Shown one piece after another: positions 46,717-57,940 of a stretch of 64,000 nucleotides of DNA (the stretch's first letter is position 1; every line of letters starts with the position of its first letter). Location: NCBI GenBank assembly GCA_963678675.1, contig OY783196.1:26576827-26640826 (forward strand). Direction: 5' to 3'. The position numbers and the translations under genes are program-made. Below the pieces are notes generated by a model. It had not been told where the DNA came from and made no database searches. It saw nothing but the letters and a program-made list of their open reading frames with translations. Source of the stretch: Xiphydria camelus (Eukaryota; Arthropoda; Insecta; Hymenoptera; Xiphydriidae).

Positions 46717-47327
46717 GTGGCGGTAAAAAGTTTATCGAGAGAAAATGTGAAACATTCGGTGTACGAGAGGAAATGATACAAATTGAATTTTATCTTCCTT
46801 CGAATAGGCACGATTGAACCCTTATTTTGAGAAAAATAATTCGCCGATCCCCAAATAATCACCGACGTAAATAGCGCCGGGAATATATTTTGTTAAGTGT
46901 GACATATTTTCGTTAAATTAAGTAGGTATTATTATTCAAATCATGTACGAATCAAGTATAGATTTGTTTAATTCAATGAGCATACATTTGTCTGAAGTGG
47001 CGGTAAAAAGTTTATTGAGAAAAAATTGTGAAGCCTCCGATATACGAGAGGAAATAATATAAATTTAATTTTATCTTCCTTCGAATACGATTTAAACTTT
47101 ATACTGAGATAAAGAATTTGCTGAATCAAATAACCGTCGACATGAATAATGCCAAGAACATATTTATTTGAGTCTGACATATTGCCATTAAATCAAGTAC
47201 ATATATATTATCCGAATCATGTTCGAATCAAGTGTAGATTCGTTCAATTCGGTGAACATACACATGTCCTAAATAAATATGTTCATGTCAACGGTTACTC
47301 GGATCGATAAATTATTTTTCTCGGTGT
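46717..47327. repeat. Tandem duplication (period 280 bp) that includes a MITE
   Basis: GTGGCGGTAAAAAGTTTAT starts at 46717 and 46997. Both units continue through GTGTACGAGAGGAAAT / GATATACGAGAGGAAAT, TTTTATCTTCCTTCGAATA, a family S arm, and CATGTACGAATCAAGTATAG / CATGTTCGAATCAAGTGTAG. Unit 1 has only part of the MITE; unit 2 has all of it. Confidence 0.85.
47104..47326. mobile_element. MITE family S, copy 1 (223 bp)
   Basis: Flanked by TA. Left arm CTGAGATAAAGAATTTGC through AAGAACATATTTATTTGA; right arm (inward) CACCGAGAAAAATAATTTAT through ATGAACATATTTATTTAGGA. Identical in length to the copy at 57716-57938. Confidence 0.75.
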
Positions 47328-47978
47328 ACTTCAGATTCGAGATTATAAGAACATTCTTTTTTCGAATGTTACATCCCGAATATAGATCATTAGTTCGCGT
47401 AAATTCCGGATATTTAAAGGGTTATTGACGTAGTCGCAAAAAAAGTTCGTTTTATCAGTACAGTCTATTTCGGGACACTCTCCCCCGCGGGTAGAGGCGA
47501 TGCAAAATATGACAAGAGTGAACGCGGGCTTGAGAGAGAAAAGGAAAAAGGAAATCGATCGAGTCGCTTTTCTTTTTTTCACCGCCAGATTACCCGTTAC
47601 GCCATTTACCCGCACACACGCAAGATGTCCGTGCGCGCGAGTATCTCAAACACGCGTTCGATCTCTTGGCCCCGCTATTCTTAGTAACGGCCGAGCATTG
47701 GCAACATTACGGTTTGCCTTTCGCGTTACAAGGTATTACACACTCGCCGTTCATGTACGTGCCCGGACATCAAAGCGGAAAATTATCTTCCGTACGCGAG
47801 AGAGGTAACACTCCTTTCTTCTTAGCGGCCCTCGCAAAGGGCTTTGCATGCACCGCAGCCCATCGCCGATTACCGGTTCGCTGCTCGAGACGGACGTGTG
47901 AATTTTTCAAACACATTGAGAGAAATTTATAGGCCTCACACGGCCATAAGTATAGCTATGATAGCTATACTTTGAGGC
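47328..47978. other. Unique sequence, no gene found; short perfect palindrome
   Basis: AAGTATAGCTATGATAGCTA (continuing TACTT) at 47947-47971 is a perfect palindrome with a 3-base loop. It lies next to CATTGAGAGAAATTTATAG, which resembles the end of the element at 56627. Confidence 0.45.
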
Positions 47979-47980
47979 TA

Positions 47981-48439
47981 CACTGAATAAAAAATGTGCT
48001 TCATTCAACCATCGTATCGGTGAAGTGGAATATGGGGGTGCAATTATTTCAATGCCATAAGAGTGTAAGGAAAAATCGAAAGAGTCGAAGCAACCAATTT
48101 GAAGTTGAAACGCGAGTGCAAATCTAGGATGCTCGGGAAATAGAGTACAAGTCAAAAAATGGTATTGCTCAGAAAACACCTTTACTTGTTTATATTGAAA
48201 CACAAACGGTTGAAAAAATGTATAAAATGAAAATAAAACCCCTCATGAGAACCATTAAATGCATGTAGCACACAAATATCTCTAGGAAAGTAGAAGAAAG
48301 CGACTTATCTCATATTGACCATTTTTTGACTTATACTCTTTTTCCCGGGCATCCTAGATATCTACTTGAAACAATTAGACAGTGAGGTTCGCCGTATTCA
48401 ACCTCACCGGTACTTGAATGAAGGACATTTTTTTCAGTG
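47981..48439. mobile_element. MITE family L with family D element inside
   Basis: Flanked by TA. The left end CACTGAATAAAAAATGTGCT (then TCATTCAA) and the right end inward CACTGAAAAAAATGTCCTTC (then ATTCAAG) agree. The nested element occupies 48127-48354; without it the host is 229 bp. Confidence 0.8.
48127..48354. mobile_element. MITE family D, copy 1 (228 bp), nested
   Basis: Flanked by TA within CTAG. The left end GGATGCTCGGGAAATAGAGT and the right end inward GGATGCCCGGGAAAAAGAGT continue as ACAAGTCAAAAAATGGT / ATAAGTCAAAAAATGGT. Second copy at 55350-55497. Confidence 0.9.
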
Positions 48440-48441
48440 TA

Positions 48442-49074
48442 AATGAGATTAATTAGATATTGTAATTAATATATACAGCAATACACGAATTAGTAACAGG
48501 AGCAATACGCATAGCTAAAATAGAAATACGTATTGCTAAGGTAAATAGAACTTGTTCTTATATTAATAAACTACTAGCACTGCTGTACAACCATTACAAT
48601 TTATCTCGCACATTTTTGCGACGACGATCGCCCGCGGAACAGCGACCCGACGGGTGTCAATTTCGAGTCGAAAACGTGTGGCTTTGACGCTTTGGCGAGT
48701 CTATCTGGCGATTCTAGATTTCACGTGGGAATATATATATAGTCATACCCTCGAGAGATCCGCGGGAAACGTATTATTATCGAAGAGGTTGAAACGCCAC
48801 GCGCCCAATGGGAAGCTCGAATATCGACGCCCGAGAGAGGAGTGATTTCGCCAGTTGGACCGCGCCGATCGATAGAGCTAGACCGTTCAATTTAATCTAT
48901 TCCGTTGCATTTACGGATCCGGGGCTCTCTAGTCGAGATAGAGGCGTGGTTTAATTTCGTCATCCCTTAAAATATCCGGAAAATGTGGTAGGACTGTGGG
49001 CCTTTTGCTCCGTCCGCTCGACTGTCTGACTGAAGCTGGTTATTACTACTAGCTCCGGTCCGCTGCTGTCCAGA
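48442..49074. other. Mostly unique sequence, no gene found
   Basis: The first 160 bp resemble part of the element at 56627 (CAGTGCTAGTAGTTTATTAA read on the opposite strand versus CAATGCTAGTGATTTATTAA). The remainder is unrecognised. Confidence 0.45.
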
Positions 49075-49515
49075 TAGACTCGTACGATCGTCACGATGTT
49101 CATACAAATTACGATAATTGATTGTCCTAAAGCTTACATTTATTTTGTCGCGTGAGTTTAGAACAATAATTGTTCCTCCAAAAAATGTTTACATTATAAT
49201 GTCATTAATTGATTGTCCTAAAGTTTACGTTTATTTTGCCGCACGAGATCAGAAAAATAATTGTTTTTCAACAAAATCTTAAATTCACATTATAATGTGA
49301 TTCGAACCAATTGCTGCATTTATCGTAGCAACATATCAACGAAAAATTGTGCATATATTGAATAAATATTTAGTATTTTATTTGTATTAGTTTGAAAGCA
49401 TTTAGTATCACGAATAATACGCTTGCTCAATGACTCATAAAGCGCGCAACCTTGATGCAGCTGATAAGCTAATACTACCTAAAATCGCTGTACAATTTAC
49501 GTACATTCGGCTACG
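49075..49515. repeat. Dispersed repeat family E, copy 2, with internal duplication
   Basis: Same landmarks as 41240-41535. An internal unit beginning AATTGATTGTCCTAAAG is repeated at 49116 and 49207 (period 91), both copies ending near ACATTATAATGT. Confidence 0.7.
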
Positions 49516-50101
49516 TGGGTACACTCATTGTCAGCGGAGTGAAAAACGATCGTGTTTAATTTATACACAGCAATAGCAACGATCGTCGGCCTGAATTACG
49601 TGTCCATTGCAATCGCAATCGACTCGAATCTCCTCCGAATTCTTATTGGAAATTTTCAAAAGAACGACAATTAAAGAGGAGCGGAAGAGAGAAGCCTTAA
49701 AGATCTAATCTCGCCGAGCGAAATTCAAACGCACTGTGAATGGATGCCGGAAACTTCGAGAATAATAACCGTTCGACTCGAGTATCTAATCTGATTCAAA
49801 GTACCTATAGGTACGTCTCTCGCTGCAGATAACAGATAACGGCGAAAAACGTTAGAGGAGGGCTAGAGGGAAGGAGAGAAAAGGAGGAAAGAAAGGAAGA
49901 TAGCAACGAGAACGAAGTTGCACCCGAACGCTTCTCTCCCTCGCTCGCTCGGATTCATTTATCCGCGCGTGGACTTAGCCGGGATTTTCAGTCCGCGCGC
50001 TTCGGGGGTCGATTCGACCCGCACCCCCTTCCCGCTCCCCGTGATAGTTGTACACAAAAGGCGTCCATATAAATGCGGAAGGAGATGGGATAAAGGAATA
50101 C

Positions 50102-50172
<71 letters not shown>

Positions 50173-52723
50173 TACGGAGTTAGCTCCGAGAGAAAAGCTT
50201 CACGCCCGAACGGCTCGGGCGATGATTACGCCGAGAATCGACGCTTCGTCGAACAAAAGGGAAAACCTTCCCGCGACCGAAGTCCGTTTGCCGATACACC
50301 GGAACGATTATCCGCCGCGCGCGCTCGCGATTTCCGCCGTTTGGCGATTCGCCGGCGCGCCATAATCGGCGAACGAACTCGGCCGGAGATTTACGAAGGA
50401 GTCGAGGCGGTTATGGGGGAGTTCGCGACGAGAGATCCCGGCGGCGCATTACCGAAGTTCCGCGTTATTACGATTCTCGCCTCCTCGAAGTCCTCCGTTG
50501 TCCTCCCACCCCCTCTGCAGTTTTCGCTCTTTCACTCGCCATCCGGCGGGAGCCTCCCACAGTCCGATCCTCGCGAGGAACGCGGGCAGGCCACTGTATG
50601 CATATAAAGAATTCGCGAAATACCGTAATAAACAGGGAAAAAAAGTTCCCTCTGGCAAATCGACGCAACGCCAATCGGCGACTTCCCGAGCGGCGATATC
50701 CGCGCTGCGCGTTTAAGGTAGCTCCTCCGCGACAATCTCAACCAAGAGTTACATACCGTGTTCATGTTTAAAATATTGATAATCTGTTTAATTAGTAGTA
50801 AATAAAATTAAAAACTACGCAATATTAACTCGGTACTAATAGATAATACGATGGATATCATTTATTGCCGTAAAATATATTCCATATTGTGTTTTTGATC
50901 TACCATTGCCAGTGAACTTTTTGCCGGGACTGTCCGGGCTTTGCCCCAACACACGAAATAGCTTGTATATACAGGCGACGCACTGTTCTGTGTGCGTGTG
51001 AGCGACGATCGTGGCCCGCTGTTCCGCTCCCCCTCCACGCACTCGTTCGCTTGCAGGCCCCTTGCAGATTATACATAGGTATGCTGTACGACCAAAATTG
51101 TGAGGGCTTCTCTCATGGTTATATATATATCTTGGAAACTAGATGGTAAATCATTCTCATTTTTTTTGTCACATTATTCGTGATATCCTATTCTACCTTA
51201 TCCTCGTTTATTATCAACTTCTTAATTTTAGTTTTGACGGTAGAATTAATGACGTACTGTTTTGCCCATCATAACGTATCTGTTACGTATAAATCAAGCC
51301 AACTTCAAGTGTAAATATCTCAGGTTTGGGGTGGTCAAACTTATTTAAATTACACAGATGTTTGGATAATGCGTTAAATAACATATATGAATCGTTTGGT
51401 TTCAAAATCTCCCACCTCCGTATTTGATAAAATCGGCCATCTCCATTAAAAAAATTATAATGCAGCAAAATCTTCCACGAATTTTTTGTATACACATATG
51501 AATTAGTTGTTCCGAAGCAATATACTTATAGGTATATGTACCAAGAATCTCATTAATCAAAATGCCTGTATTTCTGTGGTACATATTTTTTGAAGCCCTG
51601 ACAAATTTGCTTACTTGGAGTTGGCCGATTTTGAAACCAAGTGACTCATATGTCAAATTTCAACCATTTCTTAATTCAACGACCCCTCGTGGAGGTACTA
51701 CCTTAACCGGATCGCTCGCAGCTGATCGCGCTCCGCGGGCTCTTTCACACCGCGCGCGTCCGGCGTTCGCTTCGTTTTCCATCTCGTTAGGAGCGTCGAG
51801 TGGGACGGAAGGGGTGAACGGGAGGACGGATGAGACGGCGCGCGCGCGCGCGGAAGGGAGAAATTCTGCTCCCCCCCTCGCATCTCCCGCCGCCAAATCG
51901 CGGCTCCTTTTATTCGAATCTCGCGTTCGGAAGATTTGAATAAAGAGGAGCCGAGTTCTCGAGGACCGCGCGGCCACTTTCCGCGCGAGGCTCATTTTCG
52001 GAATTAAAATCGCGCTCGTGGGGCGCGCGAGGGGGAGGGATAGCGAGGACCGGGGAGAATTTAAATCGGGGCATTTTTTACCGATGCATTTCGGACCTCC
52101 GTCCGAGTTGCACGCGGTGCTGTTGGCTATTTCCGGCGTTAGTCCGCGCACCGATTGGTTCTCGTTTCGCTAGCGACGCGGACGATCGCGCCGATGCCGC
52201 AACTTCTTCCCGTTCGGCGGTAACGACTCGAAGCGGCAGCGCGCGCGGAAATCGATACAGAGCGTCCGTGTTTCTCGATCGGGTATCACCGGAGCGAATC
52301 TCTCCCCCGTGTAATTCGGATACAAATACGGACGCGTCTGCATATTTCTTCTCGATCTCGGTTCTACGTCTTTCCTTCGAGAAGTAGAGCGGATAGATGA
52401 AACGAGTTTCTCTATAGGTAAGACACGCGATACCGCGCTGCTTCCGCCGAGTCTAGCAATGACGCCAATCAGTTGTAGCGAGGTATTCGCGCGTACCCCC
52501 CTCGGCGGAATATAAGCGTCTTCCGGAATGATATTCGTCGCGGGAAAGCCACTCGGCGCAAACAACGTCGCAAGTACGATAATGTGTAAGTAACTTATGA
52601 ATTTCTAGAATCAACCCGTAATTCATAAGTAGGTTGCAACAGTCGCTCGAACATCTGCAGCGTTCCCTCTCGTGAAACTCGCGTTGCAAGCGCGTGGTAA
52701 AATCGTACCGTTAGATCGATGTA
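49516..52723. other. Unique sequence with a TA microsatellite and one weak inverted repeat, no gene found
   Basis: Contains the TA tract at 50103-50166, a CG run at 51839-51851, and an inverted pair around TTTGGTTTCAAAATC (51397) and its complement (51630), which may bound a degraded element of about 300 bp. Long frames near 50 kb, translated partly as Ile-Tyr repeats, come from the TA tract. Confidence 0.45.
50103..50166. repeat. TA microsatellite, 32 units
   Basis: 64 bp of pure TA, followed by ACATATATAC. It is the longest perfect simple repeat in the window. Confidence 0.97.
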
Positions 52724-52725
52724 TA

Positions 52726-53010
52726 CACTGAGAAAAATAATTGCTAGTGTTAAAAAAAATTTTCTGCAGTCAAAAACATATGATTTTATAAATGTCTAAG
52801 AATACAGACTCTCGAGATTGAAGAATATATATTCTTCATTCAAAATATCACTGTGGGAACAAGAAATTCTTTCTATGCAAAAGATAAACATTTCTTAAAC
52901 ATATCAAATATTTTCTTGCACGAAGAAAACCATGGATTGATTCGGAAATTGAATTATGTTTTTGATCGAAGAAAACATTTTGTCAACACTAGCAATTACT
53001 TCTCTCAGTG
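52726..53010. mobile_element. MITE family B, complete copy (285 bp)
   Basis: Flanked by TA. The left arm CACTGAGAAAAATAATTGCT (AGTGTT) and the right arm inward CACTGAGAGAAGTAATTGCT (AGTGTT) remain similar for about 58 bp, to CAAAAACATA. Used here as the reference for partial copies at 5.8, 22.1-23.7 and 53.6 kb. Confidence 0.88.
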
Positions 53011-53364
53011 TACAGTGTAATCAAAACCAAATGAGTCGTGTAACACGTGATCATTGAAAATATCGTCGTGGCTATTGGTATTAGCAAAAATCAGTTCAGT
53101 AAATTTATTAAATAATCTGATGTGTACGGCGAACTGATGATGTCATGACGAAACTATTCTTAAAGGTGCAGTTAAACGGCCTGTGATAGCGCGAGCCGAG
53201 CCGCGCGCGCCTTTGATCTTGTCGAAAAACCGACATACGATAGATCGCGCGAACTTGGCTCGGCTCGCGCTATCACAGGCCGTTTAACTGCACCTTAAGA
53301 AAGCAGCACTAGTAGGGTCCGCTCTCAAATATCGTATGAATGTTTATATGAAACGATATACACC

Positions 53365-53396
<32 letters not shown>

Positions 53397-53772
53397 TAAG
53401 GACCAAGTGTATTAGAAGTCTTTCTTTGTGCGTTAGTCTCTCGGAGCTCTCCTAACAGTAAAGGCGTTAGTCGCGTTTGATTAATAAAATTATCACTTCC
53501 ACTCAACTACAGTGTTTTATTTAATTCATTCCATATCACCTGGCTTCCGTAATAATCAACGGTGTGGCAACAAGAAATTCTTTTTGCGCAAAAAAACAAT
53601 TACCCGAGCCTGTCAAATGTGTTCTTGTACAAAGAAAACCATGGCTTTATCTTGAAATTGAAACATTGATTTCATCGAAGACAATATTTTTTATAATAGC
53701 ACCAGAAATTATTTCTCTCAGTGTATAATGTAATCGAAGCCAAATGAGTCGTGTAACACGTGTACATCCTAT
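52856..53772. repeat. Segmental duplication of MITE B half plus flank
   Basis: The segment from ACAAGAAATTCTTT through CCATGGATTGAT and the right end of MITE B to the flanking AAATGAGTCGTGTAACACGT (52856-53057) recurs at 53565-53772. It carries the same flank, so a stretch of host DNA was copied with the element. Period is about 712 bp. Confidence 0.85.
53164..53294. mobile_element. TTAA-flanked foldback MITE, 131 bp
   Basis: TTAA at 53160-53163 and 53295-53298. Arms of about 40 bp are near-identical: GGTGCAGTTAAACGGCCTGT, then GATAGCGCGAGCCGAGC on both sides. Confidence 0.92.
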
Positions 53773-54385
53773 ATCCAGCCGTCGAGAGCGATACAGTTCG
53801 TTTGGAGCGTGGAAAATTGAAGAAAACTTTCTTCCCGCCGGGAACAAAGTCGCCCCCCCGGTGCGAGCTCACTCGCACCCCCGCGTTTACACGGGACGAG
53901 CTGCGAGAGGACGGTATCCATTATCCTCCGGTAAGTAACAAAACGATCGCGCACCGCGAGTGTGATTATTAAAGCAATTCCGAGCGCCCCTCGAGGCGCG
54001 GCGAGACGATTTCCTGTCCAGGAGGGCGGGGGGAGCGCGGGGGTGTTAAAAAGTTTCTCTTATTTCCCTTCCCTCGACCCTCTTCAACCTAGTGATAAAT
54101 TAACGCCTTCGCCGTGGCCCCTCGCAATTGCGCGGCGAAACTGCCGCGGCATATATAATACATATATATATATATACAGAGATCGAGGGAATAAGGGTAA
54201 AAAGAAATGTGAAGGATCGTCATTCGCGCCGCGCCCGGCGGCTTCGTTCGATCATTTACGCGCGTGTATACGTCCGCGGAATATTTTCCCCTGTCGCCGG
54301 GTCTCCGTCGACCAGACGATCGTTTCTCGTCGATCGATACTTTCGCGTGGGCGAAGATAGGCGTCGATAATCGCACGCGTACATG
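53773..54385. other. Unique sequence, no gene found
   Basis: Short TA tract at 54163-54175. No supported exon. Confidence 0.4.
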
Positions 54386-54691
54386 CACTGAGAAAAACAG
54401 CTCGATCGATTTAACCGAAATCCCGAAGACGATGATCAAATCGTTTGGTCAAATATGGATCCCTCAGACCCCCCCGGTGTACACGAGTATGTTCATTGAT
54501 TTGAGCTATTTTATTAAAAATTGTTACGACAAAAAATACAATTTTGTACTGTTTGCGCATAAAGAGGGATATGTTAAAATTAAAAAAATAAGCATTGCAA
54601 AAATATGTTAAAATAATACACCCCCAAGGCTAAAACATCATTTTAAAAAATGTGTTACTCCGCGAAAAAAAATCCGGTCTGAAAGGGTTAA

Positions 54692-55214
54692 GGTTTCTCG
54701 AGCGGTACAGGGGCTTTTCCCCTGCTAAAAGTTAGTCCACTGAAGTACAGTAACACTCTAAAGTATGTTCTTCGTGCGATGTGGCGACAATGTTTGACGT
54801 ACAGTAGTATGTGTGTATCTGTGAGTTCAAAAATGGAGCCCAAAACATCTGGTCACGCATCTGTACGTCATGCAACGCTGCCACATTGACTTATCAAAGG
54901 TTAAATTTATAAAGAACAATTAATAAAAAAATAACGGGTGTTCTTAATGAACGTGAAAATTGGTACAGATGATTTTAGTTCATTAAACTTGCTGTTCAAA
55001 AAATTACAGAATTTGTTCACTATTTTTCTCAGAAATATCGCGGTTTGTTGGTTATAACCGATAAGAACACATGTTATTTTGTTATTTAAAAATCTTTGCA
55101 ACGAGCTTCTTAAAAGACTTGAAAATTTTACTGAATTTCCTTTTTACTTCAATCTACCGAATGCAATCATTTTCAAGCATTTCTCACTATTTTTAGTATA
55201 ACGCTCGAGAAACC
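54692..55214. mobile_element. TTAA-flanked MITE family A, copy 3 (523 bp), reverse orientation
   Basis: TTAA at 54688-54691 and 55215-55218; ends GGTTTCTCGAGCG on both sides. It sits at the TTAA that family C copies carry in their middle (compare TTTAAATTGACC at 32.85 kb). Confidence 0.93.
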
Positions 55215-55349
55215 TTAAACTGACCACTTTTTGGTTAAGATAACTATACATTTGGTAGAACAACTAAATATTTGGTTCAATCGGCCAGTATTTTAGCTAG
55301 GAAAACTAGACGCTTTTTAGTCAGGCATGTTTTGCCACTCAAAATTCTA

Positions 55350-55497
55350 GGATGCCCGGGAAAAAGAGTATAAGTCAAAAAATTGTTATTTTTTCATTTT
55401 ATACATTTTTTCAACAGTTTGTGTTTCAATATAAACAAATAAAGGTGTTTTCTGAGTAATACCATTTTTTGACTTGTACTCTTTATCCCGAGCATCC
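55350..55497. mobile_element. MITE family D, copy 2 (148 bp), nested
   Basis: Ends GGATGCCCGGGAAAAAGAGT and (inward) GGATGCTCGGGATAAAGAGT, flanked by TA within CTAG, as in copy 1. It lacks about 80 bp of the interior of copy 1. Confidence 0.9.
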
Positions 55498-55521
55498 TAG
55501 AATTAATCATTTTCCTCAGTG

Positions 55522-56372
55522 AGTATATAGCGCGACGCGAAGACTCGATATATTATAGAATAATTCTCGTCAATAAGCAACGAGCCAAAATACAATCCTC
55601 ACTCGTTCCATCGCAATGCGTCTGCTCGAGTCTGTGCGTAGGGGACATTTCAAGTCGAACCCCGGAATAGCCTATCCACACGACAAGACAGGCTGAATAT
55701 TTGACGAACGGGATCGAAAATGAAGCGCGTCGTCGTCTCGTCCTATTTACCCTAGCAGCGGCATATCGTGAAATATTCAGTAATCACTGTCTAATCGTCG
55801 GATACATGCGACGCGATGTCCAGCCGAGCCTCGAGTTTCAACGCTCCACTCCGAACCCTCCGACCGGCAAACACCCCCTAAGGGTGTATCCCCGCGGTCT
55901 TCTTCGAACCCCCCGCTAATTCGAAATTCGCATCCGACGAAATCACAGCCCGCGCCACTAGCGGATCAACTGGGAGAAAGCACGAAAGCCACGGAAAAAA
56001 TGCGCCGATGACTGTAAGCTCTCGCGTCGACGCGCGATATCAGCGCGGCCGCGGCACGCGAGGGCTTTTCGCGCGGGTGTGTAATCAAGCCGCGGCGGCG
56101 CACGGTGCGTATTACTTCCCCGCGATTGGGCGAAGTGTTGCGGACGCCGAGATTGCGAAGTCGCCCGACGTACAGGGGGGCGATAGTTTTACCGCGCCGA
56201 TCGCCAGGGGGTGGCTGAGTACCGGCCGGCCGACCCTCTCGCGTGCGAGTGCCGTTTCGGCGCGGAACGGCGTCAATGCCGCGGGCATTAATATCGAGAC
56301 GTATATATAATCCGGAGCCGAGAGAGAGAGAGAGAGAGAGAGAGATGCGTAGGTATCTCATGGTTTTTCTGC
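55522..56372. other. Unique sequence, no gene found
   Basis: Ends in a short AG microsatellite (56320-56345). No exon recognised. Confidence 0.4.
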
Positions 56373-56618
56373 ACACGAAAAAAAAAATAGGAATTTTTAC
56401 CGCTTTATCCAGTAGCGCTGAGACTCGCGAGCTCGTATTTTCAAGAATTTGTAAAGAGGAAACCGTACTGTATACCCCTACAGCTGACAGCAGTAAATAA
56501 AGATGTTTCAGCAGCGCATAGTACAGTTTCCTCTGTAGAAATTCTTGAAAATACGAGCTCGCGCGAGTTTTAGCGCTACTTGGATGAAGCGGTGAAAATT
56601 CCTGCTTTTTTTTCGTGT
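56373..56618. mobile_element. Foldback MITE, 246 bp, arms about 100 bp
   Basis: Both arms begin ACACGAAAAAAAA and share GGAATTTT, ACCGCTT, GTAGCGCT, GAGCTCGTATTTTCAAGAAT and GAGGAAAC in order. Only about 45 bp of unpaired centre remains. Confidence 0.9.
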
Positions 56619-56626
56619 ATTACCTA

Positions 56627-57207
56627 CATTGAGAGAAAGTTTATAGATTGTCCGGCAATGCTAGTGATTTATTAATACGAGAATGCATTTCCGTTTGCCT
56701 TAGCGATACTTACTTCTAGTTTACCAGAATGAATAGCTATTTCAACTATATGTATAGCAGCATAGTGATGATTACCATTCGGATAGTAATGATTACTATA
56801 CTGCAGATTATTCAATACGACATTGATTATTCAACTATATGTATAATAGAACAGTAATAATTACCATTCGAATAGTAATGATTACTATACTGCAGATTAT
56901 TCAATACGACATTGATTATTCAACTATATGTATAATAGAACAGTAATAATTACCATTCGAATAGTAATGGCTACTATACTGCAGATTATTCAATACGACA
57001 CATTGATTATTCAACTATATGCATAATCGAGCAGTAATAATTACCATTCGAATAGTAATGGTTACTATACTGCAGATTATTCAACACGACATTGTCGAAG
57101 CTGTCATCTGTTTGCCATTCTGGCTGGTAATCGTTACTCTTCAATTTTTTCCGTGTACCAGAGCAATACTAGGTAATCTCTGTGCGACCTCAACATTTCT
57201 CTCAGTC
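56627..57207. mobile_element. CATTGAG-ended element carrying an 89 bp minisatellite
   Basis: Flanked by TA at the left. The ends CATTGAGAGAAAGTTTATAG and (inward) GACTGAGAGAAATGTTGAGG are related. The interior is mostly the tandem array at 56742-57100. Confidence 0.55.
56742..57100. repeat. Minisatellite, four units of 89-91 bp
   Basis: TCAACTATATG recurs at 56742, 56831, 56920 and 57011. Each unit contains AGTAATAATTACCATTCGAA (or a close variant), TACTATACTGCAGATTATTC and ACGAC. The middle units are nearly identical; the outer ones have diverged. Confidence 0.93.
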
Positions 57208-57713
57208 TGCCACGGGTCACCCGTGCCGAGATCCCGAGCGCGGGAGCTCTATTTCTCGCTTTATCTCGCCGCCCTCTTATTCGGCGCGGGAAGCCCGGGG
57301 CACGCTTGCGCTCTGAATCAAGCTCGCTCTCCGCGTCGAGTAGTTATATACGGGCATTATTAATATTTGCCGAGATAGGAGCGCGGAAAGAGAGAGAGAG
57401 ACGCGCGCGGCCGTATATTCGTTTCTGCGTTTCGACGGCAATAGAGGGACGAGTGTGAGTCGACGTACATACATATACATACGTATCGTGAGTACTAAGG
57501 AGCGCCAGGTGGTCCGCGCGCGCGCGCGCGCGGGAGCGAGGAGGGTAACTGACCCGTTATTCCGCGCGTCTATAGGTACGTAGCGAATGAGATCGAAGTA
57601 ATTACGTTTTTGCTAATGCCGCGCGCTGGACGTACCTCTGGAGAGATTACGAGTGTAATACCTTCAGCGATAGAGGATTGCACACGGTTGAAGTCGAGCG
57701 GAATACGTACATG
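57208..57713. other. Unique sequence, no gene found
   Basis: CG run at 57515-57532. No exon recognised. Confidence 0.4.
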
Positions 57714-57715
57714 TA

Positions 57716-57938
57716 CACTGAGACAAAAATTTACTTGATCGAAATAAACGTGCCTTTGGATAGTCCCAAGAGCATATTTATTCGATTTAAATGAATATTG
57801 GTTGGACGCAAATATTAGATTGTTGAATTAATTAGATGTTATTTTAATCAAATCGATATTCATTTAAATCGAATAAATACGCTCTTGGGACTATCCAAAC
57901 GCACGTTTATTTCGATCAAGTACATTTTTAGCCGAGTG
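57716..57938. mobile_element. MITE family S, copy 2 (223 bp)
   Basis: Flanked by TA. Arms of about 90 bp share TACTTGATCGAAATAAACGT, TTTGGATAGTCCCAAGAGC and ATTCGATTTAAATGAATAT. Confidence 0.92.
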
Positions 57939-57940
57939 TA

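Larger units (their letters stand above)
54386..55521. mobile_element. MITE family C, copy broken by three insertions
   Basis: The left arm CACTGAGAAAAACAGCTCGA carries AAATCGTTTGGTCAAATATG, and the right end inward is CACTGAGGAAAATGATTAAT. Removing a family A element (54692-55214), a family D element (55350-55497) and an unidentified segment (about 54474-54687) leaves roughly the 268 bp of an intact copy. Confidence 0.75.

Noticed and set aside
49918..50607. 229-codon plus-strand frame with an Ile-Tyr run
   Set aside because: The run is the TA microsatellite read in frame; all three frames stay open through it. The rest is unrecognised.
56742..57100. Possible CRISPR-like array
   Set aside because: The 89 bp units are contiguous with no distinct spacers, and the context is an insect nuclear genome.
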